Assembly (NCBI RefSeq): GCF_022539665.2
Contig: NC_081334.1
Coordinates: forward strand, 2,108,001-2,172,000
Length of the DNA: 64,000 nucleotides
Reading direction: 5' to 3'
Source: Daphnia carinata
Lineage: Eukaryota; Arthropoda; Branchiopoda; Diplostraca; Daphniidae
Below the pieces are notes generated by a model. It did not search any database, was not told where the DNA came from, and saw nothing but the letters and a program-made list of their open reading frames with translations. The position numbers and the translations under genes were made by a program. Shown here one piece after another: positions 1 through 12,427 of this stretch. Within the stretch, counting starts at the first letter, position 1; each line of letters opens with the position of its first letter.

Positions 1-2
1 AT

Positions 3-1989
3 GTAGACATTCAAGAAAACCTTACCTTTTCTGACATGCACCTTTCTAGCCAAGTGTTAAAAGGTTAGCTCACATATGTTTTTAGGTTAGCTGTTACTTG
101 CTTTTTTAAAATTTCGGTTGTAATATTATGGAATGCTAGGTCTTACCAAAGCTGGATATGTAAAACCGTCTCCTATACAGCTGGATGCAATTCCAATCGG
201 AAAATGTGGAATAGGTCTAAACTTAATCAAATTGTGAAATGTTGAAGATATTTACTTTTTTTTTTAAATTCTAGATATGGTAATACAATCTAAATCTGGA
301 ACTGGTAAAACCCTTGTATTTGGTATTATCATGTTGGAATCAATTGATCTTCAAATCAGCACAGTACAAGGTCTAATCCTTGCTCCAACTAGGGAGATTG
401 CTTTTCAAAATGCACATGTGATTTACACTATTGGTTCTGAATTTCCTGGTAATACACATCACAGCAGTAGTTATTTATTGAATTACATTAACCTTTTATT
501 TTGTAGGTCTCAATGTTCAGGTATTCATTGGAGGGCTCCCAGTAGAAACTGATCTGGCAAAATGTAAGTCATGCCACGTCGCTGTGGGAACTCCAGGTCG
601 TGTGAAGCAATTGATAGAAAAAGGAGCATTGAAACCAAAGAGCATGAGACTTTTCATTTTGGATGAAGCAGATAAATTAATGGAAGACAGCTTTGCTGAC
701 GATGTGACGTAATAAGCATGAATAACTTCGTTTTATAAATTTGATAAAACAAATTTGTTGCCATCAGGTGGATATTTTCTCAGATGCCGTTAACTAAACA
801 AGTATTGGCAGTGAGTGCCACTTACCCCGAAGTGTTAGCAAACTTGGTATCGCGTTACATGAAAAAACCGTCATTTGTTCGTCTGGGCCATCAACAGCCT
901 ACCTTGCTGGGAGTCAAACAATTCGTCTTTCGTGTGGCTTACCACCCAATGACGCAACAGCAAGCGAAAAACAAGTTTGAAATTTTATTGAAAATGCTCA
1001 AGGTCGTAGCTTTCGGCCAGTGTATGATATTTACCAATTTACAAACAAGGTGCCAAGAACAAGTAGTATGCAGGATGACATGCCAACTAATTTTATATTT
1101 TTTTGTTCGTTTTTTACATTTCAATCAAAGAGCCGAAAGCCTGGCAGCCCAGTTATCAAGTAGTGGTCATGCAGCTTTATCGATTTCGGGAAGTCAAACT
1201 CAGACAAAGCGATTGCAGACGCTGCTTAAGCTACGCCAATACCAATGCAAAATTCTAGTTGCCACAGATTTGGTATCTTGATTTTGTATTTGCATTTAAA
1301 TAACATAACTTGATTTATTTCACAAATCGTAGGCGGCACGTGGAATCGACGCTGAGCACATCGATTTAGTCATCCACATGGATGTGCCTCGGGACGCAGC
1401 CACATATTTGCATCGAGTGGGTCGGGCTGGGAGATTTGGAGCGGCTGCCTTGACGTGCACAATCGCATGCGAGGGCAATGAATTGACTGAATTGCGATCC
1501 ATCATCACTAAAACAAGAGCCTCCGTCCGAATCTTGGCTTGTGACCATTTGGCACCTAAAGATCACGACTCGAGCCAACCAGAGACCCTGCTGACGATTC
1601 AGACCCTCAATTTTCTTTGGCTTACTTTACCCGAGCTGGAGGGCACTGGTCTTGAGGGAGAAGGAATGGCTGACAGTCTTCTCGGTGATATCGAACACGA
1701 TTTTGTGCCCGGCCTGCAAGACAGTACCCGAGCACTATTACCGCAAGGGAAGAAGCGCAAAAATAAACCACGAGCAAAAACTGTTTTTGAAACAAAGGAC
1801 TCTGAAGAAGTGCAGATGGAAAATGCCGTTGCGCAGCTAAGCATTAGCGCTAAAGAAGAACAACCCATACGGGTGACACAGCAGGCGTGGCAAGAGTGGT
1901 ACCAATATTGGATGGCTTACATGCGACGCAATAAGGCATTGATTGAACAGCAAGAGTACATGGCGTTGATGTGCAGTGGCATTAAGTAA
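3..1989 (+). CDS. DDX20: DEAD-box RNA helicase DDX20 / Gemin3 (5' end truncated by window)
   Basis: ATP-dependent RNA helicase of the SMN complex, which assembles spliceosomal snRNPs. Exons by phase and GT-AG sites: 3-63 (partial), 140-214, 275-448, 507-708, 768-1049, 1131-1272, 1333-1989. The first frame base may lie before the window. All helicase motifs are visible: the Q-motif region (KPSPIQ), KSGTGKT, PTREIA, TPGR, DEAD, SAT, ATDLAARGID and [10 protein letters not shown]. The C-terminus has the [15 protein letters not shown] block typical of Gemin3, which identifies it among DEAD-box proteins. About 530 residues are in view. Vertebrate Gemin3 is about 820, so this copy lacks most of the long low-complexity region between helicase core and tail. 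Confidence 0.93.
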
Positions 1990-2048
1990 ATTTTCACATG
2001 CCAAGTCTTTACGAAGATCTAGCGTCGAGACAGCCACGAGATATTGGT

Positions 2049-2054
2049 AATAAA
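2049..2054 (+). terminator. Polyadenylation signal of DDX20
   Basis: AATAAA lies 60 bp after the DDX20 stop codon. Position and motif fit a canonical cleavage and polyadenylation signal. Confidence 0.6.
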
Positions 2055-2059
2055 ATGCA

Positions 2060-4320
2060 ATGCGCGGGTGTCGTCAAGTTCATTCAAATGACGATGAGGT
2101 CACCTACACCACCTCTGCGTGCAGTGTCGCAATAATAGCCTTTCTTATCTTGTTATTTTATTTTTTATTTTGTTTGGTTTTTTTTTTTAAGATCCTCGTT
2201 ACGCATTTTATCATTCGTCGACTCGCCTGGAATTCCAAATCTCTCCTCCCGTTCTTGCTTTACTGGCCGTGTGGCCTCAAGCCCTTTCTTATTATGTATC
2301 CTTTCAGTTAAATTTGGCTGTAAGCCTGTAACCACGAAGCCGCAGTGGTTTTCCGTCAGCGAAATTCCACGCCTAAGAAACTGGAAAGGCGATATGAACG
2401 ATGGTCAGCATCCGGATTCGTCATATGCGTGCTTTACCAAACGCATTCTCTTGCGAATTATGCGGTCGCTGACGCTTAGTTTCGGTAGACGTCATACGCC
2501 CGATCAAGAAGAAACATCGCTAGCTGTGTGGGCGTGGACTGTAGGTGGCGGCGGCGATGGCAGGAAGGACCGTCTTGCCATTTTCCACCCGCTGGCATTT
2601 ATTAAAGCTGCACAACTGGTGGACCGCCTTAGCAGAACATACGGGAAATAAGGTAAGCCCACACACTATTTTTCATTCCAGTTAAGGACTCCTAAGTTGC
2701 GCTTTATCGTTTTCTTCTATTTGTATCCGAAGAAAATGGTACCTTATTTCTGTCAAGTGATTCATTATGTTGCCTTTCTGATTTGCGTGATCGAAGCGGT
2801 TTGTGGGCGTCCAAACAACTGGTTTATGCTACTTCACGTACACACTTTTTTTTTGAAGGATGATGCCCAAAATCTCTTTGAAACTAGCAAATCTGAATTC
2901 GGTAGACAACGGCGCCAGTGCTGTTCACGATCAGCATATTTCCTTTAGAAGGTTGCAACTCGTGACAATGGGTTTAGTGAATTATTTCTAGCTGTGGCTT
3001 CTGAATCCGATCCAGCCGATTGTATGTTGATGTTATGGGATCCAGTGTCAAGTTGTAACTGATCCAAATACGTTTTTCAAGAGTTCGGATATGAAATTGG
3101 TGTATCGTGTTACCGCACTTATATGCCCCTATAGCATTTTTATTGTTTTTGTTTTTGCGGATACTTAAAAAGAAACGCCGTCAAGCCGTAGTCAGATTGC
3201 GTCATTTGGGCACGGCGGTAGAGAATTTCATCATAGAAGGAATCGAAATTTGGCATCGACGTTTTGATGCATCTCTTATTTTTTTTCGCTTAGTAGACGT
3301 GATTGTAATACTGCTGTAAAAGCATGGGCGTCAAATCACGAGGCGACTGCTATTCTCCAACGATCTGATTATCTCGACTCACGACGGCGATTCGAAAGTG
3401 TATTCCCTACCTGTGACTGTTTTCCGTTCTCTTCGCTCACACGGCAACCTTGAATCCTGACCAAACAAAAAAAAAACTTCAAAATAATGCCAAAAGGAGA
3501 AGCGTGTAAATGTCATTGTTCTCTCTCGCTATTTTCTTTCCCCTATTTTGATCTTTTTTAATCTTCATGGGTCCATTTTCACAGAGGATATCGTAGTTTG
3601 CACGCGAGGGCACACTTTCACGCAGGGGAGTTGGCATCATCATAGACATTCACACTCACACACAGACAAAAGTGAGCACCCATTTCCGTTTTTTTTACGC
3701 AATTATCGTTTTGATGGAGTGCCCGTGTAAAACGTTGGGATTATGATGGCGAGGGAGATCTGCGATGAATTTATATTGCGGTGATATCAGCGCGCGCTAA
3801 GGTTTTTGTTTTAGTGTGGCAGCTAGTTGATAAGCGTGCCAGACGGAGCCCACTGCTTGGATTGGCGACCACCCGCGATCTATTCTCATATTTTAAGTCT
3901 TTCCACGTCGTATTCACTAAAAAGATTGCTATTTTGTAGCGATATGCATTGTCGAAAAGGCCATGACCAGTCAACCTTGATGGCACATGAGCCTATTCAG
4001 CCATTCAGCTCAATAGAGGACCCAACGATGGCCGTTGAATAACGGGTTGATGACATCGCAATTTATTTTAATTGTCTGTTTCGCGCAGCGCACTCCTCGA
4101 GTACAAAAACAAGGAGGAAACCTTTTTTTTTTCTGAGTGCGTCCATATCCGGGTCCCTCTCCCATATCGTGAATATATATTACGCGCGAAGGAAAAAGAG
4201 AGAGCTTCATTAATTCAATACCTCCTGAGTGACCACGAGCAACAGTGAGCATAAACTCTTACGCCTTTTGCGATAGGCGAAAAGGGGTTGGCCTTCTGCT
4301 ATCGGACGCTGCGTGGTGCA
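2060..4320. other. Gene-free spacer between DDX20 and the Swim/TINAGL gene
   Basis: About 2.3 kb with only short open frames of skewed composition, no splice-consistent exon chain and no recognisable protein. It is interpreted as the DDX20 3' flank and upstream regulatory DNA of the next gene. Confidence 0.5.
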
Positions 4321-4330
4321 GCTATTTAAG
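4321..4330 (+). promoter_or_regulatory. TATA-like element upstream of the Swim/TINAGL gene
   Basis: CTATTTAAG lies about 130 bp before the start codon. A likely 5' UTR intron acceptor (TCTCAG) lies at about 4444, so a TSS near 4350-4365 and a spliced leader are plausible. This is inferred from sequence only. Confidence 0.35.
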
Positions 4331-4458
4331 CAGCTCTCGCATGTCTTCTAGCTGGCAATTTGGTTTTCAACGTGCTCTTCGGCAAAACTGTTTTTGTTGT
4401 TAAGTTTTTGTTCATCACACATAGTTCATTTTCTCACGTCTCAGGTGCATTTCAAAGG

Positions 4459-6566
4459 ATGGAGCTGGTGTGGAAATGCTCCTTGTTCTTGATGTTGTTC
4501 ACGAGCGGACTGCTGGCCCAATTTGAAGACATACCAGGTGATTACTGCGGCGGACCTACTCAACGATGCTGCGACGGCCGTATCGACTCGTGCGCCATTC
4601 CGATCCTCGGAACGCTTTGCTATTGCGATCAATTCTGCAACCGTACGGATTCCAGTGATTGCTGCCCGGATTATTGGAGTGTCTGTCTTGGCATCCGACC
4701 TCCAGAGCCGCTCAAGCTCCAACTCGGTACGTGTCTATGCAATACTTACATATAACGTTGAATTAACTTTCATATATATTTTTCTTTTAGGATGCTATCA
4801 CGAAGGTCAGAGATACCCTTATGGCCACACGGTGCGAATCAATTGCAACAAGTGGTGAGTGCCTGATATTTATTATACATAGTGTTTTTCAACGGAACAC
4901 GCTGCAACGGCATTTGAATTTGAAATGCGCGGCAGGCGATGAAGATGATATCATTAACACGCCTCCCTGTCGTTCCGTCCAAGATGGATCTTGTTTTTAC
5001 TGCATTATTGATGAACAATTTCGTTTTTTTTTTTTCTTCTTTTCTTTTAATGATGCTGTTATTTTTTCTTGAATTGAATGTGAACAGTGAGTGCCTTCGG
5101 TCGCTATCAGATTCCAGCAAAACTGAGTTCCTTTGCGAGGCGGACGCGTGCCTTGTAGAGCCAGAAGCAATCCAAGCGATCAACGGGAATTCGGCAGAGT
5201 ACGGCTGGTCAGCCGGCAATCATTCCGATTTTTGGGGGCGTAAGCTGGAAGATGGGCTTGTGTACCGTCTCGGAACACTTGAACCTGAAAAATTTGTAAA
5301 GAAAAAAAAACAATTGATTTTTGTTTTTAGTTATCTTACTCACGCATATGTGTCATTACATTTGATGGATGTTCTCTCAGGTACTGAACATGCATCCCAT
5401 CAAGCAAAAGTATGACCGGAAAGCTCTTCCTGTGAGTTTTGACGGGCGGATCGAGTGGCGCGACACACTGCAACAAGTTCGCGACCAAGGATGGTATGAC
5501 TCAGTCTGATCAATCATTCCTAAGCGTTTAAACGCATGTCATATGTGCCGCCCACTTACAGGTGTGGAGCGTCTTGGGCTTTTTCGACGTCCGCCGTGGC
5601 AGCGGATCGCCTCGCCATACAATCTCGTGGCAACGAAGTCTATCCGCTTTCCATGCAAAACCTTTTGGCGTGCAATAACCGAGGCCAGCAGGGATGCAAC
5701 GGCGGACACCTTGACCGCGCCTGGAATTACATGAGGCGCTTTGGGTATAACATGATAATGACGTTGTCTCATTTGCGAATTGTGTTAAAGTATACGACAA
5801 TGTCAGGGTTGTGAACGAAGAGTGTTACCCTTACATCAGCGGTCGCACCGGCCAGGTGGAGAAATGCAAAGTCCCACGTCGAGGAAATCTAGCGACGATG
5901 AAGTGTCGACTCATTAATGCAGCTGCTAGATCATCGCAAGATACTGATAAGCCACAACGCAAAGGATTATTTCGAACACCCCCGGCTTACCGTATTGCTC
6001 CATTCGAAGACGACATCATGGTATGAAGTATTTTTAGTTTTTAAGATAGCTTATCGTTTGTCTACCAAAGCTAAATTAAAAAAAAAAAAATGTCTACACT
6101 TATTTTGTTATGACTCTATCAACAAAAGAACGAGATACTTCAACACGGACCCGTTCAAGGTAATAATTTCGTAATCCATTTGCGTAGAGTTCTGCTCAAG
6201 GCAATCTAATTTGTTATCACAGCTACCATGAGAGTCCATCCTGATTTCTTCCTCTATCGTACTGGTGTATACCGCTATTCCGGCACCAACAGTCAGCAGC
6301 GAACCGGTTATCATTCGGTGCGCATCGTGGGCTGGGGAGTAGATTCATCTAAACGAATTCCTGTTAAATACTGGGTGAGTACAACTCAATTTGCATATTG
6401 TGTGGTTGAATTTAATTTGGCATTCGTTTTTCAGTTGGTGGCTAACTCGTGGGGACGTCAGTGGGGCGAAAATGGTTACTTCCGCATCGTCCGCGGAGAA
6501 AACGAAAGTGACATCGAAAAGTTCGTCTTGGCTGCTTGGGCTGATCAAGAGGATGAAGATAAATAA
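4459..6566 (+). CDS. TINAGL1: Tubulointerstitial nephritis antigen-like / Swim-type secreted inactive cathepsin
   Basis: Secreted matrix-type glycoprotein of the TINAG/TINAGL family, whose Drosophila member Swim binds Wingless extracellularly. Exons: 4459-4726, 4791-4854, 5088-5295, 5381-5493, 5562-5745, 5807-6020, 6129-6159, 6223-6374, 6435-6566. It has a signal peptide (residues 1-21), a Cys-rich somatomedin-B-like module (CCDG, CYCDQFCN, CCPDYW), a second Cys module, then a papain-fold cathepsin B-like domain. The active-site region reads WCGASWAFS: the catalytic Cys is Ser, as known for this family. The His (GYHSV) and Asn (ANSWG) positions are kept. It should therefore act as a binding protein, not a protease. 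It is tail-to-tail with NUP107. Confidence 0.93.
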
Positions 6567-6785
6567 TTCAACACGCAAGATAATATTTTGTTTGTTTTTT
6601 TGTTTAACGATGATTTCTTGTTAATTTTTCTATGCATCTCTGGTGCTGTGTTCATTTCTTGGTAATCCCTTTTTTTATTTTTGTTCATGAATTCGATTTT
6701 GGGTTTTAGTACCACATTCACAATTGCCTTGCCGCTTAAAAATAACTAATTGTTCGAACAACAAACTCAATCAGTAATTCAATTC

Positions 6786-6791
6786 TTTATT
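6786..6791 (-). terminator. Polyadenylation signal of NUP107
   Basis: TTTATT on the plus strand reads AATAAA on the minus strand, about 65 bp after the NUP107 stop codon. Confidence 0.6.
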
Positions 6792-6853
6792 ATTTTAGGA
6801 TCGAAAAAAAAACAGTGTGGAAAAAGGAGAAGATAAAGGAAAGAATTTTAATT

Positions 6854-9838
6854 TTAGGGGCTTTCTCCGTGGTCGAGTAATTTAACATACGCTTGTCGCA
6901 AATGCTTGGTCAGTTGAGCAAGCTGTTCAGCCGAGCAAACTTTGTAAAGCGATTGTTGTTCGCTGGCTACGACATTAGCGAGTTCAAGGCATTGGCTATG
7001 GCGCTGCGTACTGGTCAAGATGTTGCAGAGCAGTAGAGCCGCATGTGGGATGCAACTTTGTCTTAGCAATTGCTGTTGTTGTTGACGAGGAGTGTCCTCA
7101 TCTTCGAATTGAACGCTATCTGCCATCCAGCCACCATCGGGAAAGAGAAGGACGTTGTAGAGCTTGTCAATGGCCGTCTCCGTCAGCGAATCAACCGCAG
7201 CTTGCCACCGAAGCATTTCTACTTGATGTTGCTTTAGATGTTGTTCTTTCAGTAAATTTTCAGTGAACGACAGTTGGGCACTCGCTCCTCCTCGCTGTTG
7301 CTGGACTGAAGCTTCGGTTTTCTTGGGTTTGGAGTGGTGAAAGCGCGTGAACCATTCTTGGAAGGCGTCTAAAGCGTCAATGTACGCCTGAATAGAAAGA
7401 TATTCGCGGGTTGCAGCTGCAACTTCTGTTGGCAAGTCCGTCAATCCTGTCCGTGATTCCCATAGTTCACTTAATATTTTAAGTGTGTCGGGAGGAATTA
7501 ATTTAAAAGTCAGTTTCACAGCCTCAATTTGACGACGGAGAAGGTATCCTCGCATGAGCGTGTTGGCTTGAATAAGCAGCTGATCCCGCATAGACGGATC
7601 CATTAATAGCCAGCTTAGTGAACGAATGCGGCGTTCATCTTCTGCACTAGTCCCTACCTATGAGAATTAAGTGAAAATGTACTACTTCTGCTGAAATATT
7701 ATAGTGAAATCTCAACTGCTAGTACCTGGAGGGACGCGTCACCGGCGTGCTGAATAATGTCGCCTTGATTGCAGAGAGTGATGACAACTTGTTTTGCAAT
7801 AGCATTAACGTCAAGTCCCACTTGATGGGCCAAATAGAGGAGGCGCTGGCGCTCTGTGTCGTCACACGACTCTTGTTGCTCTTCAACCATTACGAGGCAC
7901 TGGGCGTATAAGCGGATTTGATCTTCTGGCAAAGGCAGTTGCCCAACATAAACAGCCGCCAAGTCAGTTCGGCCAAGATTGACAAGTTGCAAAACGTAAG
8001 CTTCCAAAATGGATCCAATCAAATCGTCGCAGGAACCACGACCGATGCGGCGGAAGAATAAAGCAAGATGGGCCATCAATCGGAGCATATGTGGACGTAA
8101 ATGGACGCTCCAGCTGTCACCTTTATTCATCCACGATGACATTTCTTCTAATAGTCCATCCACATCATCCATGATAAGATATCGCTGAATGATCCTATAA
8201 TTTGAATTTATTGGTTAAAGATTATGTGGAACGTTAAATTACTATACCTGTATTGGTCACGGCCTTGCGCGACCAAGGTTTTATCTCTAGAAGCGGCTAA
8301 AGTGGAGAAAATGGATTCGACTGTCAACTGTTGATTCCAATATTCGTCGGGTAAAACCTGAAGCTGTCGCTTATAGTTGACACAACGACGTAATTCTTTT
8401 TCAACACAGTGGTCGATCATGGCCCGTAAATGAGCCCACAATTGATCCTCCCAGCTAGGACAGGCTGGTAAAAGTGCTTTTAAATGTCCACAAAGAAGAG
8501 CCAAGATTGAACGTTCCTCTACCGATAATTGCACATTTTCGCACTCTTTCCAGCTCATCGTCTTCCAAATATCACGATACGGATTTCCCGATGGTGATTC
8601 TGGATTGAGAAAAATCTATGTTTAAAAATATGTTGTTGATCATGCGGAGAGTACAAACCTTTTGTGTTTGCCACATCAGTACGCGATTTCATATTGGGGT
8701 CGTGAAACAGTTTCCATCCTTCCAAAATAGCAGCTCGAAATGGTTGGCCTGCCCGGAAGCATAATTGCTGGGCTTCATCTAGCTGGCCACAACGAAGCCG
8801 AGCAAATACGGAACGGAGCAAACGCATTTCATCCTCTTTATCAAGTGGATGAAGACGCCTGCTTTGCTCGCGGTTGGGAGCATCTGGATCCATTTGAGTT
8901 ACCAGGTTTTGTTCAACGTTATCCGTGCTGAGTCCACGCTTTTTACTTATCAATGAATGAAGCGTATTCTCCCAGCCAGTGACTGCATCTCCATAAAATT
9001 CCGCCTAGAGATAGCACTTTATAATTGCAGTGCAAATCGTCAGTTATAAGAGTTAGTTTACCTGGCTGTAGTGTGAATCGTGGTAGACATCGGCTGCTCG
9101 TTGCTCAAGCCAATCGACAACAAGCTGAGCCTGTCTAATGGTTGCATTTTTGTCATAAAGTTGTTTGACCAAATCTTCTTCACTGGTGGCGTCATCTAAC
9201 CCACTCCATATTTCTTCAGATTCCATTTCACTGTCTTGAAATTCGGAATTAAGGCGATCTTGATAAACGGAAGCAACCAATCTCCAGGTGTCGCGTTCCA
9301 GTCGAAGTTCTTGTTCAAGTTCTTGTGCTTGAGACAGTTTGCTGTGGCCTTGAGGAGCCATTTGGATGAGTTTTCGCAAAGCAGCAACTTGCTCTCCACA
9401 TTCTGACTCATACTCAGCACACTGATTAAACACTTGATGTTCTGCTCCATAAGACTGAAATGTTTTGAGGAAGCTCTCAAACAATTCTAAGACGTGTTCT
9501 ACTCCTGGAACTTCTTCTTCCAAAAGGATGCTCATAAGCTCTTCATTGTGTTTTTTTCGTGAAAAGTTGTTCACTGTCAAATCGACTCGGGTTTCATCAA
9601 GTGTTTTTCTTTGCACAGCTAATCCAATTCTTGTAAATGTAGGATCGCTTTCGAAAATGGTGTGGCTCAGATCGTCAGACATAAGAGACATTGTATGTCG
9701 GTTAGGAGAGGCAAGGGAAACGGCCCCCATCATGTTGGATGACTTCTCCAGTGATAGTTTCATTCTTCGGCTAGGAAGAGTTAGTCTATCTGTTACCGAT
9801 AGATCAGAGCCCGATATTATGGGGGACTGGAACTCCAT
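6854..9838 (-). CDS. NUP107: Nucleoporin Nup107
   Basis: Alpha-helical scaffold nucleoporin of the Y-shaped Nup107-160 complex. Exons in transcript order: 9838-9062, 9004-8659, 8599-8248, 8194-7726, 7657-6854; phases agree and give 915 residues, close to human Nup107 (925). Conserved blocks include DTWRLVASVYQDRL, QLVVDWLEQ, DPDAPNR, ILEGWKLFHDPN, the CPSWEDQLWAHLRAM block, YNVLLFPDGGWM and the C-terminal VKLLDHG. The start is placed at 9838. An upstream in-frame alternative at 9871 gives an unlikely hydrophobic leader. It is head-to-head with BCCIP, 407 bp between start codons. Confidence 0.96.
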
Positions 9839-10245
9839 GACGTTTGGTTTAAAAAGATACAATAAAATCACTGTTTTTTTGGCTGTAGTTTTGAAAGGTT
9901 TGAAGTTTTCCGTTCAATTCTTGGCGAAGCAGACTATACAGAAAACAGTGTTGCCTCTTGTATATTCTGCAGAGTACAGACTTAGATAAAGACTATTGAA
10001 ACAGAAATTTGAATTTTCAAGAATCAATTCAAAACTTGTATTTGCATAAAAAATTTCTTTTTTTAACATTGCGATTTTTTTATTAATAAATCTAATGAAT
10101 AGTTTCACAGAACCCATAACCCGTTCACTACAGGCGAAAGGCGATACAGGTTCAACTATTTCATTTTCCAGTTTTTTTGCGGCCTGTGGCAGACGAAACG
10201 AAGTTTGTTTTTTACTTCTTGACACGTGCAAAACCCTTGAAAAAT
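9839..10245. promoter_or_regulatory. Bidirectional promoter region, NUP107 / BCCIP
   Basis: This 407-bp spacer separates divergent start codons and has no other coding signal. Both transcripts must start inside it, so it is inferred to be a shared promoter. No TATA box was recognised. Confidence 0.5.
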
Positions 10246-11411
10246 ATGGCGAATTTAAATCAAAAACGGCCAATGGAAGAGGACAGTAGTAGCGATTCCT
10301 CTGACGAGGAGGAGGATGATTCTCAAGATGAAGAAATGGGAGAGGAAGAGCAGCTCGGAGAAAATGATAGGGAGATTCAGGTAGAGTTTGCAGGTCAATC
10401 TCCTATTGCTGAAGATTTTCATGGTATTAAGAGCCTACTGCATCAGCTTTTCCTGAAAGCTCATATAAATTTGAGTGGTCTAACGGAACTAATTATTCAG
10501 CAAAATTATATCGGAAGTATATTGCAGGTAACAAGTTCACTACAACTATAGGTAAATATCATATAATGTTTCCATTTTAATCAGCAATGTGCAGATAATG
10601 ACGATTCAGATAGTGAGGAAGATGCAAATTCAGAGGATGAAGTATTTGGTGTAACCTCTGTCATCAATTTGTCACATCACAAGGTAAGTCTACTACTTGT
10701 CCTTTTCTCAGGTTTTTGTTCAAAATGTTTTTTTCTTCTTCATATTTTCTTTTCTTTTATGCAAGGATGTGGAATGTGTAAAGGAAGTGAAGCAATACCT
10801 ATTGGAAAAAACACAAAAAAAGTTAGCAGCATTATTCAATAACTCATCTAACCAGATTGGACTTCTCTTCAATGAAAGATTTATAAATATACCATCTCAA
10901 GTATCGGTGCCACTATTGGAAAATCTATGGTATCCATAATTTCTTTGGTAGATTGAGGAGGAAGCCATAAGAGATCCTTATGTATAAGAAGTTTTCCTTT
11001 ATAATAGTAAGGAGATTGGGGAGGCAAAAGAAGCTGGAAAACCTTTTGCTTTTACCCACTTCATTCTAATATCTAAGTTGCATGAATCTACAAGAAAGGA
11101 TTCTGAATCAAAGAAAAAGAAAGCCAAAGGATCAGACATACTCTGGGTTAATGCAGAAGAGGAACCAATCTCAGAGGTATTTTGTTAGAAACCAGTCATG
11201 AATGAGTCATATTGGCTTAAGCTGAAGGAGACTTCATTTACAGATAGGGGAGGTATTAGGAGAATATTCAGTCCGAAGTGAGTCGGATGCAGCTGTCTCT
11301 GGTACATGGGATGAAGACGATGAACAGTTTGATCCCAAAAGAAGAATAATCTTAATTACTGCAGCTCAACTGCCAGATATGTTGACAAAAATTAAGGAAT
11401 TCCTACAATGA
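10246..11411 (+). CDS. BCCIP: BRCA2 and CDKN1A-interacting protein (BCCIP)
   Basis: Nuclear protein that binds BRCA2 and p21 and, in its yeast Bcp1-type role, chaperones ribosomal proteins. Exons: 10246-10527, 10585-10683, 10766-10929, 11008-11176, 11244-11411; phases agree (293 residues). The N-terminus is acidic (DSSSDSSDEEEDD), followed by the conserved core FHGIKSLLHQLFLKA, ELIIQQNYIGS, EDEVFGV and GLLFNERFINIP, and near the end RIILITAAQLPDML. Exon 4 uses an acceptor at 11007, because reading through the preceding 78 bp would hit a stop. It converges on FMC1. Confidence 0.93.
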
Positions 11412-11619
11412 ATACAATTCAGGGTGATTCAGTTGCAACTAACTTGGAGCTACTTCTTCATTTTTTTTATTAGCACTTCCAACTATATCATCATATTGTA
11501 CACAACAAATTATTTCGGATCATGTGGCAACTTAAATCCAACCATGTCAGCGGTGCTACGCACTGTGCGCTCTCCTAAATGGAAAGAAAAATACTTTAGT
11601 GTTAGAATCACTGGAATTT

Positions 11620-11883
11620 CTAATTGTACACCATATAACCTTGTCCGTGAAACTCGTGTCTCAGTTGGGCAGCTATTCTCGAGCTTTTTAAATAACAGAG
11701 GTATGTGTCCGCCATGTATTGACTCTCTTGCTGAGCTTTACACGTTTGCTCAGCTGTAACCTGGTTGCGACGAAAATTCTTGAGGATGAACTGATACGCT
11801 GGAGATTCCCATAACGACTTGTAGCTGTTGTTGGTAAGTCTTAACTCGCGAATCAATTCTCTTAGCAACGTTTTCGCCGCCAT
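11620..11883 (-). CDS. FMC1: FMC1-like mitochondrial complex V assembly factor
   Basis: LYR-like small protein of the FMC1 (C7orf55) family, needed in yeast for F1-ATPase assembly with Atp12. It is a single exon of 87 residues starting MAAKTLLRELIREL. The motifs RNQVTAEQTCKAQ, TYLCYLKS and the end block LRHEFHGQG match human FMC1 in order. The human protein has about 25 further C-terminal residues, missing here. An upstream in-frame ATG at 11928 is possible, but MAAK matches the family start. It converges with BCCIP (208 bp between stop codons). Confidence 0.88.
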   Translation of the reverse strand: MAAKTLLRELIRELRLTNNSYKSLWESPAYQFILKNFRRNQVTAEQTCKAQQESQYMADTYLCYLKSSRIAAQLRHEFHGQGYMVYN

Positions 11884-12427
11884 TTTTTGTTTTGTTTTGA
11901 TGACTGACTGCAGTACCGTACTTAACAAGCTGCGGATAGGAAACGTCTAAAAAACGGGACTCGCTTGTGGAATAGGGCCATCTTTCACAAATGTTAAATG
12001 AGAATAAAAAATCAAAAGATTTATTTATTTATCAGATTTAAGAATTATCGTACCAATTTCGGGTTATTCTGTGTGGTCGCTAAAGACGTAGTAAAGAGAG
12101 AATTTTAAAATTTTGCCTGTAAAACGAGGAGGAAATTTTAACATGGGTGTGGTAGCCTGGGCGGAATTGGGGGACAGGGCGAAAGTCGGAGGACAATTAA
12201 AGAAATAATTTACTAACCCTTCACTTACGGAATTTTTTGAAAATAAATTTAAACTTATGTTGCTCCTATATTTTATTTTCATACGCTCTTTTGTAGTCAT
12301 ATATCCCGGCTTCCATGTTGAATTTTTCAGTATAAAGGTGCGCATTCTCTGATCGTAATAAAATTAAAGATATGAGTAATGCGGAAAAAAGTATAACTTT
12401 TTTCAGTGTATTTTGTAACCCGTATTT
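11884..12427. other. Spacer between FMC1 and the SRR1-like gene
   Basis: AT-rich. A 93-codon minus-strand frame at 12064-12345 shows no family resemblance and no supporting splice sites. The interval probably holds the FMC1 promoter and the 3' UTR of the SRR1-like gene. Confidence 0.4.

Noticed and set aside
2271-2651. 126-codon plus-strand frame between DDX20 and the Swim gene
   Set aside because: No recognisable motif, no splice context and a composition like flanking noncoding DNA.
4839-5219. 126-codon minus-strand frame inside the Swim gene
   Set aside because: Antisense shadow of real Swim exon 3 and an adjacent intron.
12064-12345. 93-codon minus-strand frame between FMC1 and the SRR1-like gene
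   Set aside because: No family resemblance and no acceptor or donor joining it to either neighbour.
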